A DNA stretch of 20,245 nt from DATFML01 sp964571225 (lineage in GTDB: Bacteria; Pseudomonadota; Gammaproteobacteria; DATFLG01): assembly GCA_964571225.1 (NCBI GenBank), contig CAZNBB010000069.1, positions 1 through 20,245 of the forward strand, given 5' to 3'. This document shows, piece by piece, positions 1 to 7,452 of the stretch. The position numbers were made by a program, and so were the translations under genes. The notes beneath the pieces are model-generated. The model saw only the letters and a program-made list of their open reading frames with translations, made no database searches and had not been told where the DNA came from. Within the stretch, counting starts at the first letter, position 1; every line of letters begins with the position of its first letter.

Positions 1-678
1 AAGCAGGTCGTCCGGTTGCCTTTTCACGACGAATGGTTCGACCGATTCCCTGGTTTGTTGAGGCGAACGCCTGTCATGGGTTCTCTGCACGCTAGCCTAG
101 TCCGTTCGGTACAGGCAGCCTATCGAGCGGCCAACAGCAAATAGCAAACATCGGCTGCCTTTAATTGTTTTCCCGAACGACTCTTGTATTAAAGGCAAGG
201 TTTAATATAAACAACTATTATGGTTCCTATTGAAGGCTCAGTACCCGTCGCCGACAGAAAAATCCGCGCATTATTCTGTTCCTGCCTGCGACAGTTTGAC
301 CACGGTCTCTGCCAAGGGGGCCAAGATACAAACGCTGGGTCATTCTTGGGGCGCTTCGCCTCGCGGAACGCCCCTGCCGCCGCGCTAGTCACCCCGTGCG
401 CACCGAGAGCCAAGTGCCCCCGTCAGTCGGCTCATTTCGGTATCTAGCCTGACCGTGTGAGTTCTTGGCAAAGGCTGACCGGCTTCGCCCGCCAATTCCA
501 CAGACCATTGCTCCCGGTCAATGTCCGCGCGGGCGAGTGGTGTATCTTAAATCGGCTAGCCTGATGAGAGAGATGCATGAGGCGCGTTAGGTATTCAGAG
601 GACTGGCCGGATTTGCTGAGCTGTACGGCACGATGTTCTCTGATTGGTTAATCGGACGAGACCACATTGGAGGTGCCA
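1..678. other. Gene-free stretch at window start
   Basis: I see no coding region here that I would defend. The open frames are short, overlap on opposite strands and lack ribosome binding sites or recognisable protein features. The piece around 140-230 is AT-rich compared with the rest and contains the inverted repeat listed separately. It could be the remains of a decayed gene or a regulatory region for a gene left of the window. Confidence 0.5.
187..207. repeat. Perfect 7-7-7 inverted repeat, operator-like
   Basis: TATTAAA (187-193) and TTTAATA (201-207) are exact reverse complements around a 7-base spacer, in an AT-rich patch. The form suits a dimeric regulator's site, but no convincing gene starts close downstream on either strand, so its role is open. 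AT-rich palindromes also arise by chance. Confidence 0.3.
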
Positions 679-912
679 ATGACCCTGGACGAAATCGAGG
701 AGCGGATTAGCCAGATTGCCGCGGCCCAAGCCAATCCCCAGAGAATGCGCGACCTGGAGAACAGGCTGCGCTGTGACTTTATTCGGCACGTGGCGGAAAC
801 CGCGGGCGGTCCATTGGCGACCATGGCTTGGCGGCTACTGGCTATCGACAGTATCAGTTCCGATCCCTGGGACCGTAAAGGTGGAAACACCAAGGTGAGG
901 AGTTTGCGTTAA
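679..912 (+). CDS. Small hypothetical protein, 77 aa
   Basis: I do not recognise this protein. It begins MTLDEIEERISQIAAAQ, and the first half is rich in charged and alanine residues and should be mostly helical. A middle stretch reads TAGGPLATMAWRLLAID. It has no signal peptide or membrane segment. The ATG at 679 was chosen because TGGAGG lies at 668-673, five bases before it. A TTG at 667 in the same frame would itself overlap that ribosome binding site. The gene stands alone, about 360 bases before the sigma-54 regulator on the same strand. Its good start signal supports it being real, but the short length keeps confidence moderate. Confidence 0.5.
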   Translation: MTLDEIEERISQIAAAQANPQRMRDLENRLRCDFIRHVAETAGGPLATMAWRLLAIDSISSDPWDRKGGNTKVRSLR

Positions 913-1238
913 CGCCAGCACGGGCATGGGATCGTATGCCAATGAATCGGGGAAAGGGGACAGCTATATTTTTCGTCTCCTGCTATTCGGGCTGCGCCCG
1001 AATTGTGGTCGTGTAGGCGTTCCCGCCAACTAGACAGTTCTCCACTAGAGACTTCGGGTGCGTTGAGCGAGGAATTGTAACGCTCTTGTCAAAGGGCCTG
1101 GCCGGCAACGTTTCAAGGTAGTGCACGCCGCACCAGTTTCATCCGCCGATTCGACCCCCCCGTTTCTTGCCGGAACCTCAAACGTCCCGCCACACAGTGG
1201 CTTAGCTAGGGCGAGCCTCAAGGCACGCAAATTGCCAT
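913..1238. other. Intergenic region before the regulator
   Basis: This stretch holds no supported gene. It carries one copy of the GGGGACAG motif (953-973). At 1198-1213 there is TGGC-N8-GGGC with GG and GC ten bases apart, as in sigma-54 promoters, but without the usual TT before GC. I do not call that a promoter. Confidence 0.5.
953..973 (+). repeat. Dispersed AAAGGGGACAG motif, copy 1
   Basis: AAAGGGGACAG followed by a T-rich run (CTATATTTTT). Related intergenic copies lie at 14050-14066, 13527-13545 and 18891-18912, all in plus orientation. Motifs of this look often mark remnants of small dispersed elements in proteobacteria. No transposase is present here. Confidence 0.4.
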
Positions 1239-1259
1239 GTGACAATGCGACATTGTCAC
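1239..1259. promoter_or_regulatory. Everted palindrome directly before regulator start
   Basis: GTGACAATG (1239-1247) and CATTGTCAC (1251-1259) form a perfect 9-3-9 inverted repeat ending 13 bases before the regulator's ATG. The halves GACAATG and CATTGTC are those of the palindromes at 6637, 6744 and 8697, but in the opposite, outward order. The position, overlapping where the leader and ribosome binding site must be, suggests autorepression by the regulator's own protein. The symmetry is seen directly; the binding protein is inferred. Confidence 0.6.
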
Positions 1260-1272
1260 CAGAGGATCGGCC

Positions 1273-2862
1273 ATGGGCACCCTACAGATCTTCCCCGGAG
1301 CCTCGAACGATGAGGCGGGACCCAATGAGCTGCCCTTCATTGAGGAGGTGGCTCGGCTCATCGGGCATGCAACGGTGCCCGAGCAGGCCATTACCTCCAC
1401 CCTCAGGCTCATGTCACAAATGCTGGGTCTGAACCGCGGTCGCGTACTCCTGCCGGACCCGGCGAACGGGTCTCTCCATATCCGTTACGCCTATGGCCTG
1501 ACGGAGGAGGAGAGAAGCCGCGGCGTGTACCACCTGGGTGAGGGTGTGACAGGGCGTGTGATGAAGACAGGCCAGACCGCCATCATCCAAGACATCGATG
1601 ACGAGGCCCAGTACCTTGGCCGCGCGGTAGAACGCGCCACCTTGCCACAGGAAACCGTGGCCTACATCGCCGTACCTCTCCTCAAGGACGAAGCCGCTAT
1701 CGGTGTCCTGGCGGTACACCGGCTCCGGGGCCGTCAGCGCTCGTTCTCCGCTGATTTGCGCATCCTGCGTGTCACCGCCACCTTGATCACGCAAATCTTG
1801 CAGATCAACCGTCTGCTACACGAGCGCACCGCGGATCTCGTTTGTGAGAACCGGCTCCTCAAAGATGCGCTGGACAGCCAAGGCAGTGCGTACGGGATTC
1901 TCGGCGACAGCCCCGCCCTGGGCAATGCGCTGCGCCAGTCCTTGCAAGTGGCGGACACCTCCGCCTCTGTGCTGCTGACGGGGGAGTCCGGGACCGGCAA
2001 GGAAAAGTTTGCCCGCATGTTGCATCTGGCGAGTTCCCGGCGGGACGGGCCCTTCATCGCCCTGAACTGTGCCGCCATTCCGACCGAATTGCTTGAGTCT
2101 GAGCTGTTCGGCCACGAAAAGGGCAGCTTCACCGGCGCCAGTCAGGCCAAGAAGGGACGCTTCGAAATAGCCTCGGGCGGTACGTTGTTCCTGGACGAAA
2201 TCGGCGACCTGGACTTCGACCTCCAGTCAAAATTTCTGAGGGTTCTCGAGGAACAAATGGTCCAGCGGGTTGGGGGGGTACGGGATATCCCCGTCGACGT
2301 GCGCGTTGTGACGGCCACCCACAAGAATTTGCAGCAGGCCGTCAACGAGGGCCGGTTTCGCATCGACCTCTTTTATCGCCTGAACGTGTTCCCGATTCAT
2401 CTGCCAGCCCTGCGAGAGCGCGGCGGCGACGTATCCATTTTGGCGCGCTATTTTCTCAACAACGCCAATCACGAGTTCAAGCGCAACGCGATGTTCGGAC
2501 CCGGCGTGCTGGACTGCCTGGCCCGCTACGACTGGCCGGGAAACATCCGTCAGCTGGAGAATGTCGTCAAGCGTGCCGTTCTCATGGCCTCCCAAGATCA
2601 GATCACCTATCCCGACATCGAAGCGATCCTTCAGCAGGAGTCCCTGGTTACCCGCGACCCCAGTGCGCAACCCTCCCGCGAACGGCCACCCGAGCCGCTG
2701 CCGCAGACGCCCATGCGGCCCTATGCGTGGGTGAGCGAAACCGAGGCTGACGCGATACGGGCGGCGTTGCAACGCTGCGGGGGCAATAAAACCCGTGCGG
2801 CCATCAGCCTGGGTCTGACTCCGCGGCAGTTGCGCTACCGGCTGGAGAAGCTCGGTCTATAG
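1273..2862 (+). CDS. Sigma-54 activator, GAF-AAA+-Fis (NifA-like)
   Basis: This is an enhancer-binding protein that activates sigma-54 RNA polymerase, 529 aa long. A GAF sensor domain spans about residues 25-180. A linker leads to the AAA+ domain (about 210-445) with Walker A GESGTGKE (237-244), the sigma-54 contact loop GSFTGA (284-289; usually GAFTGA), Walker B LFLDE (305-309) and WPGNIRQLEN (421-430). After a proline-rich linker, a Fis-type helix-turn-helix ends the protein (about 495-526, NKTRAAISLGLTPRQLRYRL). The layout and the HTH resemble NifA, but no nif genes are near. The ATG at 1273 sits just after a perfect palindrome and a weak AGAGG. Three sigma-54-like promoters with shared palindromes lie in the next 7.5 kb, so this is very likely their activator. 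The GAF ligand is unknown. Confidence 0.93.
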   Translation: MGTLQIFPGASNDEAGPNELPFIEEVARLIGHATVPEQAITSTLRLMSQMLGLNRGRVLLPDPANGSLHIRYAYGLTEEERSRGVYHLGEGVTGRVMKTGQTAIIQDIDDEAQYLGRAVERATLPQETVAYIAVPLLKDEAAIGVLAVHRLRGRQRSFSADLRILRVTATLITQILQINRLLHERTADLVCENRLLKDALDSQGSAYGILGDSPALGNALRQSLQVADTSASVLLTGESGTGKEKFARMLHLASSRRDGPFIALNCAAIPTELLESELFGHEKGSFTGASQAKKGRFEIASGGTLFLDEIGDLDFDLQSKFLRVLEEQMVQRVGGVRDIPVDVRVVTATHKNLQQAVNEGRFRIDLFYRLNVFPIHLPALRERGGDVSILARYFLNNANHEFKRNAMFGPGVLDCLARYDWPGNIRQLENVVKRAVLMASQDQITYPDIEAILQQESLVTRDPSAQPSRERPPEPLPQTPMRPYAWVSETEADAIRAALQRCGGNKTRAAISLGLTPRQLRYRLEKLGL

Positions 2863-2878
2863 CGGGTCGCGGCGGTGT

Positions 2879-4312
2879 TCAGCCAATGGCCGACAGGGCC
2901 GTTGCAGCGGGTGCAGCCGCGTCCACAGGTTCGGCCGCTCTGACCTCTTCGTACAGCGCCGACGCCCGCTGTGTGCAGGTGCCGCTGAGCGCAAAGCCAA
3001 GCAATGTCGCGCCGCTGCGGTATTCCAGATGCCAATCTCGCCCGTCGGCGCTGACCGTCCGCCATCGACCGCTACGGCCGCTCGGCGGGCACACCACCAA
3101 CGGCAGGCTCGGCGTCTTGATCCGAACCAACGGGGGTGCGCTGACAAAGGGCCGCGAGTCACCGGCCAACGCGGCCGCCACGGCGTCGGCCTGACGCTGG
3201 ATGGGTTCGATATACGAAAACACGCTACCGTTAACCTCCGCGCAGTCCCCTACGGCATACACGTCCGGCGCACTGGTGCTCATGTCCTCGCCGTTGGCGA
3301 GAACGCCCCGCCCGACCATGATGCCGGCTTTTGCGGCCATGGCCGTGACCGGTTGCAGGCCGATGGCGCTCAACACGACATCCGCCGCTACGGTCTGACC
3401 ATCAATGAGCTTCACGAGCTGGACATTGTCCGCTGCATCGATCCCTTCGACGCTGCTGTCGCCCAAAAACGTAATACCGTGCGCGTTCTGTGATTCCTCT
3501 AACAGGACCCCGATGGGCCTCGGCACCAGGGCGTTCAGTGGCTGTGGGGCCTGATCGATCAACGTGACCGCGTGACCACCGGCCGCCAGGTCCTCCGCCA
3601 GCTCGCAGCCGATCAGCCCGGCGCCGATGATCGCCACCCGGCGCGATGCACCGTCCACACGCTGGCGCAGCCGTCGGTAGGATTCCAGGTCGTTGACCGT
3701 GAGGGCCTCGGCCCCCGACGCCGTCGGCACCGGGACACTCTTCTGCGTGGCACCGACGGCTAGCACCAGTGCTTTGTAACGCAGCGTCCCGCGGGTCGTC
3801 ACCAGACGCCGGCGCGCCGTGTCGATGCGAAGCGCGCGGGTGCCGGTTCGAAGCGTGAGGCCGAGCGTCGCCGCCCGCGCCTCGGCGGTCTGCTCGACCA
3901 GGTCGTCGGCAACTTTGCCTTTGGCGATGGCAATCGACAACGCCGGCTTGTGATACACGGACGCGTCGCAGGCGCTGACAAGGGTGATCGGCTGCTCGGG
4001 CAAATAGCCTCGAATCCGTTCGACCGCGGTCCAGCCGGCGATGCCGCCCCCCACCACAACAACAGGATCGGACTGCATGCCCCTGCGGCCACGGCCCACG
4101 CCCGGGACGGCCCGGGCGCCGGCGGTGGACGGCCGCTCCGCCATCAGCACCATGTCGGCTTTGCCCACGCCGCACAGCGGGCACATCCAGTCCTCCGGGA
4201 TGTCCTCGAACCGGGTTCCGGGGGGGAGCCCGCCGTCGGGATCGCCTTTGGCCTCGTCGTAGATGAAGCCGCACACCCGGCACAGATACCGCCGGTACCC
4301 CTGGGTGCTCAT
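2879..4312 (-). CDS. Rubredoxin fused to NAD(P)H:rubredoxin reductase
   Basis: This 477-aa electron carrier has two parts. Residues 1-55 are a rubredoxin with the four iron ligands Cys11, Cys14 (CRVCG), Cys44 and Cys47 (CPLCG). From about residue 80 follows a FAD-dependent pyridine nucleotide-disulfide-type reductase: an FAD-binding GGGIAG at 88-93, an NAD(P)-binding IIGAGLIG in the middle and the second FAD motif VGDCAEV near the C terminus. Such a protein would move electrons from NAD(P)H through FAD to the rubredoxin iron and on to an oxygenase or reductase. The start overlaps the DUF302 stop by four bases (ATGA), so translation is probably coupled. It is the last gene of the minus-strand operon and ends 16 bases from the convergent regulator gene. 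The flavoprotein upstream is the obvious electron acceptor, but that is inference. Confidence 0.9.
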   Translation of the reverse strand: MSTQGYRRYLCRVCGFIYDEAKGDPDGGLPPGTRFEDIPEDWMCPLCGVGKADMVLMAERPSTAGARAVPGVGRGRRGMQSDPVVVVGGGIAGWTAVERIRGYLPEQPITLVSACDASVYHKPALSIAIAKGKVADDLVEQTAEARAATLGLTLRTGTRALRIDTARRRLVTTRGTLRYKALVLAVGATQKSVPVPTASGAEALTVNDLESYRRLRQRVDGASRRVAIIGAGLIGCELAEDLAAGGHAVTLIDQAPQPLNALVPRPIGVLLEESQNAHGITFLGDSSVEGIDAADNVQLVKLIDGQTVAADVVLSAIGLQPVTAMAAKAGIMVGRGVLANGEDMSTSAPDVYAVGDCAEVNGSVFSYIEPIQRQADAVAAALAGDSRPFVSAPPLVRIKTPSLPLVVCPPSGRSGRWRTVSADGRDWHLEYRSGATLLGFALSGTCTQRASALYEEVRAAEPVDAAAPAATALSAIG

Positions 4313-4704
4313 GCCGTTGCCTCAACAGCGGTCTTGGCGCCCTCTACGATGGCGGCAAACAGGGGGTCCAGCTCGGCGCCGACCGCCGTCAACGGCGCCG
4401 AGCCGTAGGGCTCAAAGAGTTCCTGCGGCGTCCGATACGCCACGCAGACGTTCTCCCCGTCCTCATAGACATGAATCCGGATCGGGATCTCGATGCCCGC
4501 CGGCTTGCACGCCTCCCAGACGCGCACGGCGAAATCGGGCCGCAAGACCTCCAGGATCTGATCACCGGGGACTTCGCGCCCGATACGCGCCGCGTTCGCC
4601 TGTCCGTCGATGTGGCTCACAAGGCGCAGTTTCTGGGTCTCGATGGCGCCCTTCAGGGCCGTCACCACGTCCTCCATGGTGGCGCTCAGTTTCAGTACTT
4701 GCAT
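4309..4704 (-). CDS. DUF302 family protein
   Basis: This 131-aa protein looks like the DUF302 family: an N-terminal MQVLKLSATMEDVVTALKGAIE helix after the first strand, a central HIDGQANAARIG, and IPIRIHVYEDGENVCVAYRTP followed by a proline/hydrophobic C-terminal part. It has no signal peptide or membrane segment. The family's function is not settled; members are small alpha/beta proteins often found beside sulfur or redox genes. Its start lies 14 bases downstream of the flavoprotein's stop, with a weak GGGGAA upstream, and its stop overlaps the rubredoxin reductase start. It is therefore co-transcribed with both and probably serves the same pathway, perhaps as an accessory or binding protein. 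Confidence 0.8.
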   Translation of the reverse strand: MQVLKLSATMEDVVTALKGAIETQKLRLVSHIDGQANAARIGREVPGDQILEVLRPDFAVRVWEACKPAGIEIPIRIHVYEDGENVCVAYRTPQELFEPYGSAPLTAVGAELDPLFAAIVEGAKTAVEATA

Positions 4705-4717
4705 GATGGTTTCCCCG

Positions 4718-5878
4718 CTAGTTGGCGGCCAGCATATCCAGCTCTTTTCTGAGGTGTTTGATGGCCGGGGTCACAATGGCCACGAAATAGGCTTCGCGCA
4801 GTTTGCGCTGGGCCGGCGCATCGATCAGATAGCCCCGTGCGCCGGTGTGGAGCATGGCCGCGTTCGCTGCACGCAGCGCCAAGTCGGAGGCAAACAGCCG
4901 TGCATGGATCACGTCCTGGATATACTCCTTCGAGTCGTTGAACGGGTCGCTTGCCAGCGCCGCGACATCGCCCTTCAGTGCCTCGACCTCGTCCAACAGG
5001 TCGGCAGGGCGGTCATCCAGATAGCAGTTGACGTGTCCCAGTACCGACTCCACCTCGTCCATGAGCCCGATACAGCTCTCTACCAGTCCTGCCGCCATGC
5101 CGGCCTGCAACAGAATGAACCCCGCTTTGATCCGCTGAATGTAGGGCCCCACCTCGTCGGCGATGACCAGTTCGTCCGGCACGAAGACGCCCTTGAACTG
5201 GCACGCGTAGGTGCCGGTGCCCTCCATGCCAGAGAAGTGGGCCAGCTGCGTGAGCCCGAGGTTCTCGCTGTCGCATGGCACCAGGACCATGAGGTTCCGG
5301 GCGGGGTCCTGCTCGACCTGACAGATCGCCGCGAAGCAGTGGCCGGTGCCCAGGTTGGAGACCCAGGGCAACGTGCCGTTGATGACAACACCACCTGCAA
5401 CTGTCTCGGCTTTGAGCTGAAGGGGCTCGATGCCCGAAAAATGCTTCATGGGGTTGGAGAGCGCCGTGCCGCCCAGCATGGTGCCGCCCGCGACCTTCGG
5501 CAGTTGCTCGCCCTTCAGTGCGCTGTTGACCGAATTCTCCAGATACCACCCCAGCGCGTTTTGGCACCACATCATGAAGCCGGTGGAAAGGCACTGCTGC
5601 GACACCACGCGCATCGCGTCGATTGCCGCTGCCAGATCGCAGACCCCAGCGGGGTTCTGAGACGCCAGGTGGTGCCGATAGGCGCCGGCCTCGCCGAGCG
5701 CGCGCAGCACCTGTTCGGGATAGTAGCCCTCGCGGTCGATGCGGGCGGTCAGCGGTGCGAGCTGTTCGTCCACGATGGGCTGCACGGCCGCGCCCGCCGA
5801 CGAGGTCCCCCCGGACAGTCCGGGGGAACCGTTCGATCCGCCGATCGCGGTACCTAACGGGTTATCGATGTCCGCCAT
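4718..5878 (-). CDS. Acyl-CoA dehydrogenase-fold flavoprotein, probable monooxygenase
   Basis: This 386-aa protein has the acyl-CoA dehydrogenase layout. An N-terminal helical region (about 35-130) is followed by a beta domain with flavin-contact features (GGTALSNPMKHFSG 136-149, NGTLPWVSNLGTG 167-179, FSGMEGTGTYACQFKGVFVP 215-234) and a C-terminal helical domain. Where true dehydrogenases carry the catalytic Glu (the YEGT region), this one reads VAIVTPAIKHL (366-376) with no Glu. This is typical of fold relatives such as DszC-type flavin monooxygenases, so oxygenation or desulfurisation is more likely than acyl-CoA oxidation. The first 33 residues are Gly/Ser-rich and probably disordered. 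CAGGAG precedes the ATG by nine bases. It lies in the operon with the rubredoxin reductase, which could feed it electrons. The substrate is unknown. Confidence 0.8.
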   Translation of the reverse strand: MADIDNPLGTAIGGSNGSPGLSGGTSSAGAAVQPIVDEQLAPLTARIDREGYYPEQVLRALGEAGAYRHHLASQNPAGVCDLAAAIDAMRVVSQQCLSTGFMMWCQNALGWYLENSVNSALKGEQLPKVAGGTMLGGTALSNPMKHFSGIEPLQLKAETVAGGVVINGTLPWVSNLGTGHCFAAICQVEQDPARNLMVLVPCDSENLGLTQLAHFSGMEGTGTYACQFKGVFVPDELVIADEVGPYIQRIKAGFILLQAGMAAGLVESCIGLMDEVESVLGHVNCYLDDRPADLLDEVEALKGDVAALASDPFNDSKEYIQDVIHARLFASDLALRAANAAMLHTGARGYLIDAPAQRKLREAYFVAIVTPAIKHLRKELDMLAAN

Positions 5879-5907
5879 CGCTCAAGGCTCCTGCGTGGTC
5901 GTGTTCG

Positions 5908-6453
5908 TCAGGCCAGTGCCACTTCCACGTTGACCGGGTTTCGCAGGGTGTTGGCGACGGGAGACCAGACGTTGGCGTGTGCCACCAGCTCGTCGAGCTC
6001 CTCGCGGCTCGCGTCGCCCTCGACGTCCACGGTGACCCGGACATCCGTGAAGCCGAGCCGCTTGTCACCGAGATCGCCGACGCCCCAGACGCCGGTGACG
6101 TTGATATCGCCCTCCAGGGTCAACTCCAGTTTGGTGAGCGTGATCCCGCGGGCCGTTGCGTTCGCGTGAATCCCCACCGACAGGCAGGCGCCCAAGCTGG
6201 CCAGCACGGCCTCCGAGGGGTTGGGGGCGTTATCCTCGCCCAGCAGGTGCGGCGGCTCGTCGATGAGCATCGGATCCAGATTCCGTACGTACGTCATGTT
6301 GCGGAACTGGCCTTCACACTCCGTGCGCGCCTTCAGCGTCACGACGGCCTGTGGATTGGATTTTCCTTTTTCGGCGAGTGCCTCAAGGCCTTCCTTATCG
6401 AGAGGCCGAAGCGGCGTACCGGCGACGGAAAGGGTTGCGCTTGTCTGGGACAT
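5908..6453 (-). CDS. OsmC family protein
   Basis: This 181-aa protein matches the OsmC/Ohr fold: strand-rich N terminus with VTLKARTECEGQFRNMTY, the long central helix region NPSEAVLASLGACLSVGIHANA holding the peroxidatic-type Cys90, and the C-terminal VWSPVANTLRNPVNVEVALA. OsmC and Ohr reduce organic hydroperoxides with two cysteines. Here the second position, usually a CP motif, is Ser164-Pro165, so the resolving cysteine is missing and the classical two-Cys peroxidase cycle is doubtful. Cys46 is the only other cysteine. The ATG at 6453 was chosen because GAGGAG lies a few bases upstream; an in-frame ATG 39 bases earlier has no such signal. It is the first gene of the minus-strand operon, about 77 bases after the predicted transcription start. 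Confidence 0.88.
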   Translation of the reverse strand: MSQTSATLSVAGTPLRPLDKEGLEALAEKGKSNPQAVVTLKARTECEGQFRNMTYVRNLDPMLIDEPPHLLGEDNAPNPSEAVLASLGACLSVGIHANATARGITLTKLELTLEGDINVTGVWGVGDLGDKRLGFTDVRVTVDVEGDASREELDELVAHANVWSPVANTLRNPVNVEVALA

Positions 6454-6540
6454 CGGGTCACTCCTCTGTGAGCATTCGGCTCGTAGAACCATTCACGCTT
6501 TAGCGTCTACCGCAGCGTGCCGCGGTGTCCCCGCTCTTTG

Positions 6541-6556
6541 AGCAAACCCCATGCCA
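6541..6556 (-). promoter_or_regulatory. Sigma-54 promoter of the osmC-ACAD-DUF302-rubredoxin operon
   Basis: Read on the minus strand this is TGGCATGGGGTTTGCT, against the consensus TGGCACG-N4-TTGCT. GG (6555-6554) and GC (6543-6542) are exactly ten bases apart. Transcription would start near 6530, upstream of the OsmC start at 6453. The palindrome at 6637-6650 is centred about 114 bases upstream of that start. Confidence 0.72.
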
Positions 6557-6636
6557 GCGGTTGGTGCCGCCCTCTACTACATCATTCCGCCCTTCCACGT
6601 ACGTCGGATTTGGTGCCGTGACCTGACTTTGTCCGA

Positions 6637-6650
6637 CATCGTCGACAATG
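6637..6650. promoter_or_regulatory. Upstream activator site 1
   Basis: CATCGTCGACAATG is a 14-base palindrome with one mismatch, nearly the same as site 2. It lies between the divergent sigma-54 promoters, centred about 114 bases before the leftward transcription start. It is a probable binding site for the GAF-AAA+-Fis activator encoded at 1273-2862. Confidence 0.62.
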
Positions 6651-6743
6651 GCGATTCTTTGAACGAGGGGTCGACAGCGAAATCGTCACCGAGGCGGACG
6701 ACGCCCGCCCACATTGGCCATCGAGGCGACAAGCAGCGGCCGA

Positions 6744-6757
6744 CATTGTCGACAATG
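6744..6757. promoter_or_regulatory. Upstream activator site 2
   Basis: CATTGTCGACAATG is a perfect 14-base palindrome. It is centred about 102 bases before the predicted cynS transcription start, a normal distance for a sigma-54 enhancer. The same half-sites recur at 1239-1259, 6637-6650 and 8697-8710. Confidence 0.65.
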
Positions 6758-6826
6758 GGTCCGCCAATGGGCGGTTCCCCAAGCGCGCTCACCCTTAAAA
6801 AGCGTCCGATCCCTCCGGCCTGGGGT

Positions 6827-6842
6827 TGGCACAAAGCTTGAT
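6827..6842 (+). promoter_or_regulatory. Sigma-54 promoter of cynS-rhodanese
   Basis: TGGCACAAAGCTTGAT has a perfect -24 TGGCAC, and TTGA where the consensus has TTGC, with the correct spacing (GG at 6828-6829, G at 6840). Transcription would begin near 6853, 62 bases before cynS. The GC-to-GA change at -12 may weaken it. Confidence 0.58.
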
Positions 6843-6914
6843 GGAAGACCATGCGCTTGCCCGGTCGTGAGTCGGCCGCTCCCGGGCACCCATCGTCGCT
6901 ATCCGGAGGAAACC

Positions 6915-7355
6915 ATGGACAAGCTCGAAATGACCGAAACCATTATGGCCGCCAAGGCTGAAAAGGCACTGACCTGGGAAGGGATTGCTGCCGACGTCGG
7001 CATGTCACCGGTCTGGGTCACCGCCGCCTGCCTGGGGCAGGCCAGTATGCCCAGGGAGCTGGCCGACCAACTGTGTTCGATTCTTGGTCTTGACGACGCC
7101 GTCGCCAGCGCCCTCCAGGTCTGCCCCACCAAGGGCTCTGAGTGGACCGTGCCAACAGACCCCTTGATCTATCGGTTCCATGAAATCACTCAGGTTTACG
7201 GCACCACGATCAAGGAACTGGTCCACGAGAAGTTCGGCGACGGCATCATGAGCGCGATCGACTTCACGCTGGACGTTGAGCGGGAAAGCAACCCGGCAGG
7301 TGACCGCGTGGTGGTCACCATGAACGGGAAATTTCTTCCCTACAAGATCTGGTAA
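6915..7355 (+). CDS. cynS: Cyanate hydratase (cyanase)
   Basis: This is cyanase, which turns cyanate and bicarbonate into CO2 and carbamate, the latter falling apart to ammonia and CO2. The protein is 146 aa, close to the usual 147-156. The N-terminal helical domain (1-80) resembles a DNA-binding fold without that function. The C-terminal catalytic domain carries the active-site residues Arg87, Glu90 (YRFHEITQVYG) and Ser113 (GIMSAIDF), each exactly nine positions below E. coli Arg96, Glu99 and Ser122. The C terminus GKFLPYKIW is typical. GGAGG at 6905-6909 precedes the ATG by five bases. It is the first gene after a sigma-54-like promoter and is followed by a rhodanese rather than the carbonic anhydrase (cynT) seen in E. 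coli. Its own bicarbonate supply is therefore not evident here. Confidence 0.97.
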   Translation: MDKLEMTETIMAAKAEKALTWEGIAADVGMSPVWVTAACLGQASMPRELADQLCSILGLDDAVASALQVCPTKGSEWTVPTDPLIYRFHEITQVYGTTIKELVHEKFGDGIMSAIDFTLDVERESNPAGDRVVVTMNGKFLPYKIW

Positions 7356-7452
7356 CGGGCGCAGCAAGCGGCAGCTTTGACCGTGCCCCACCTGCAACCA
7401 CCCATCGTGTAGCCGTATCCACGTGCCACCTCACCCAACAAGGGAATTCGCC

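Noticed and set aside
1198..1213. Sigma-54-like TGGC-N8-GGGC upstream of the regulator
   Set aside because: The GG-GC spacing is right, but the -12 box lacks both T residues and no enhancer site lies upstream; the only palindrome is downstream of it.
3402..4325. 307-aa minus-strand open frame overlapping the rubredoxin reductase
   Set aside because: It is an arginine/glycine-rich frame-shifted shadow of the real gene and has no ribosome binding site.
4610..5857. Long plus-strand open frame opposite the flavoprotein gene
   Set aside because: It is the antisense of a clear coding sequence; the GC-rich codons keep it open, and its protein lacks any recognisable feature.
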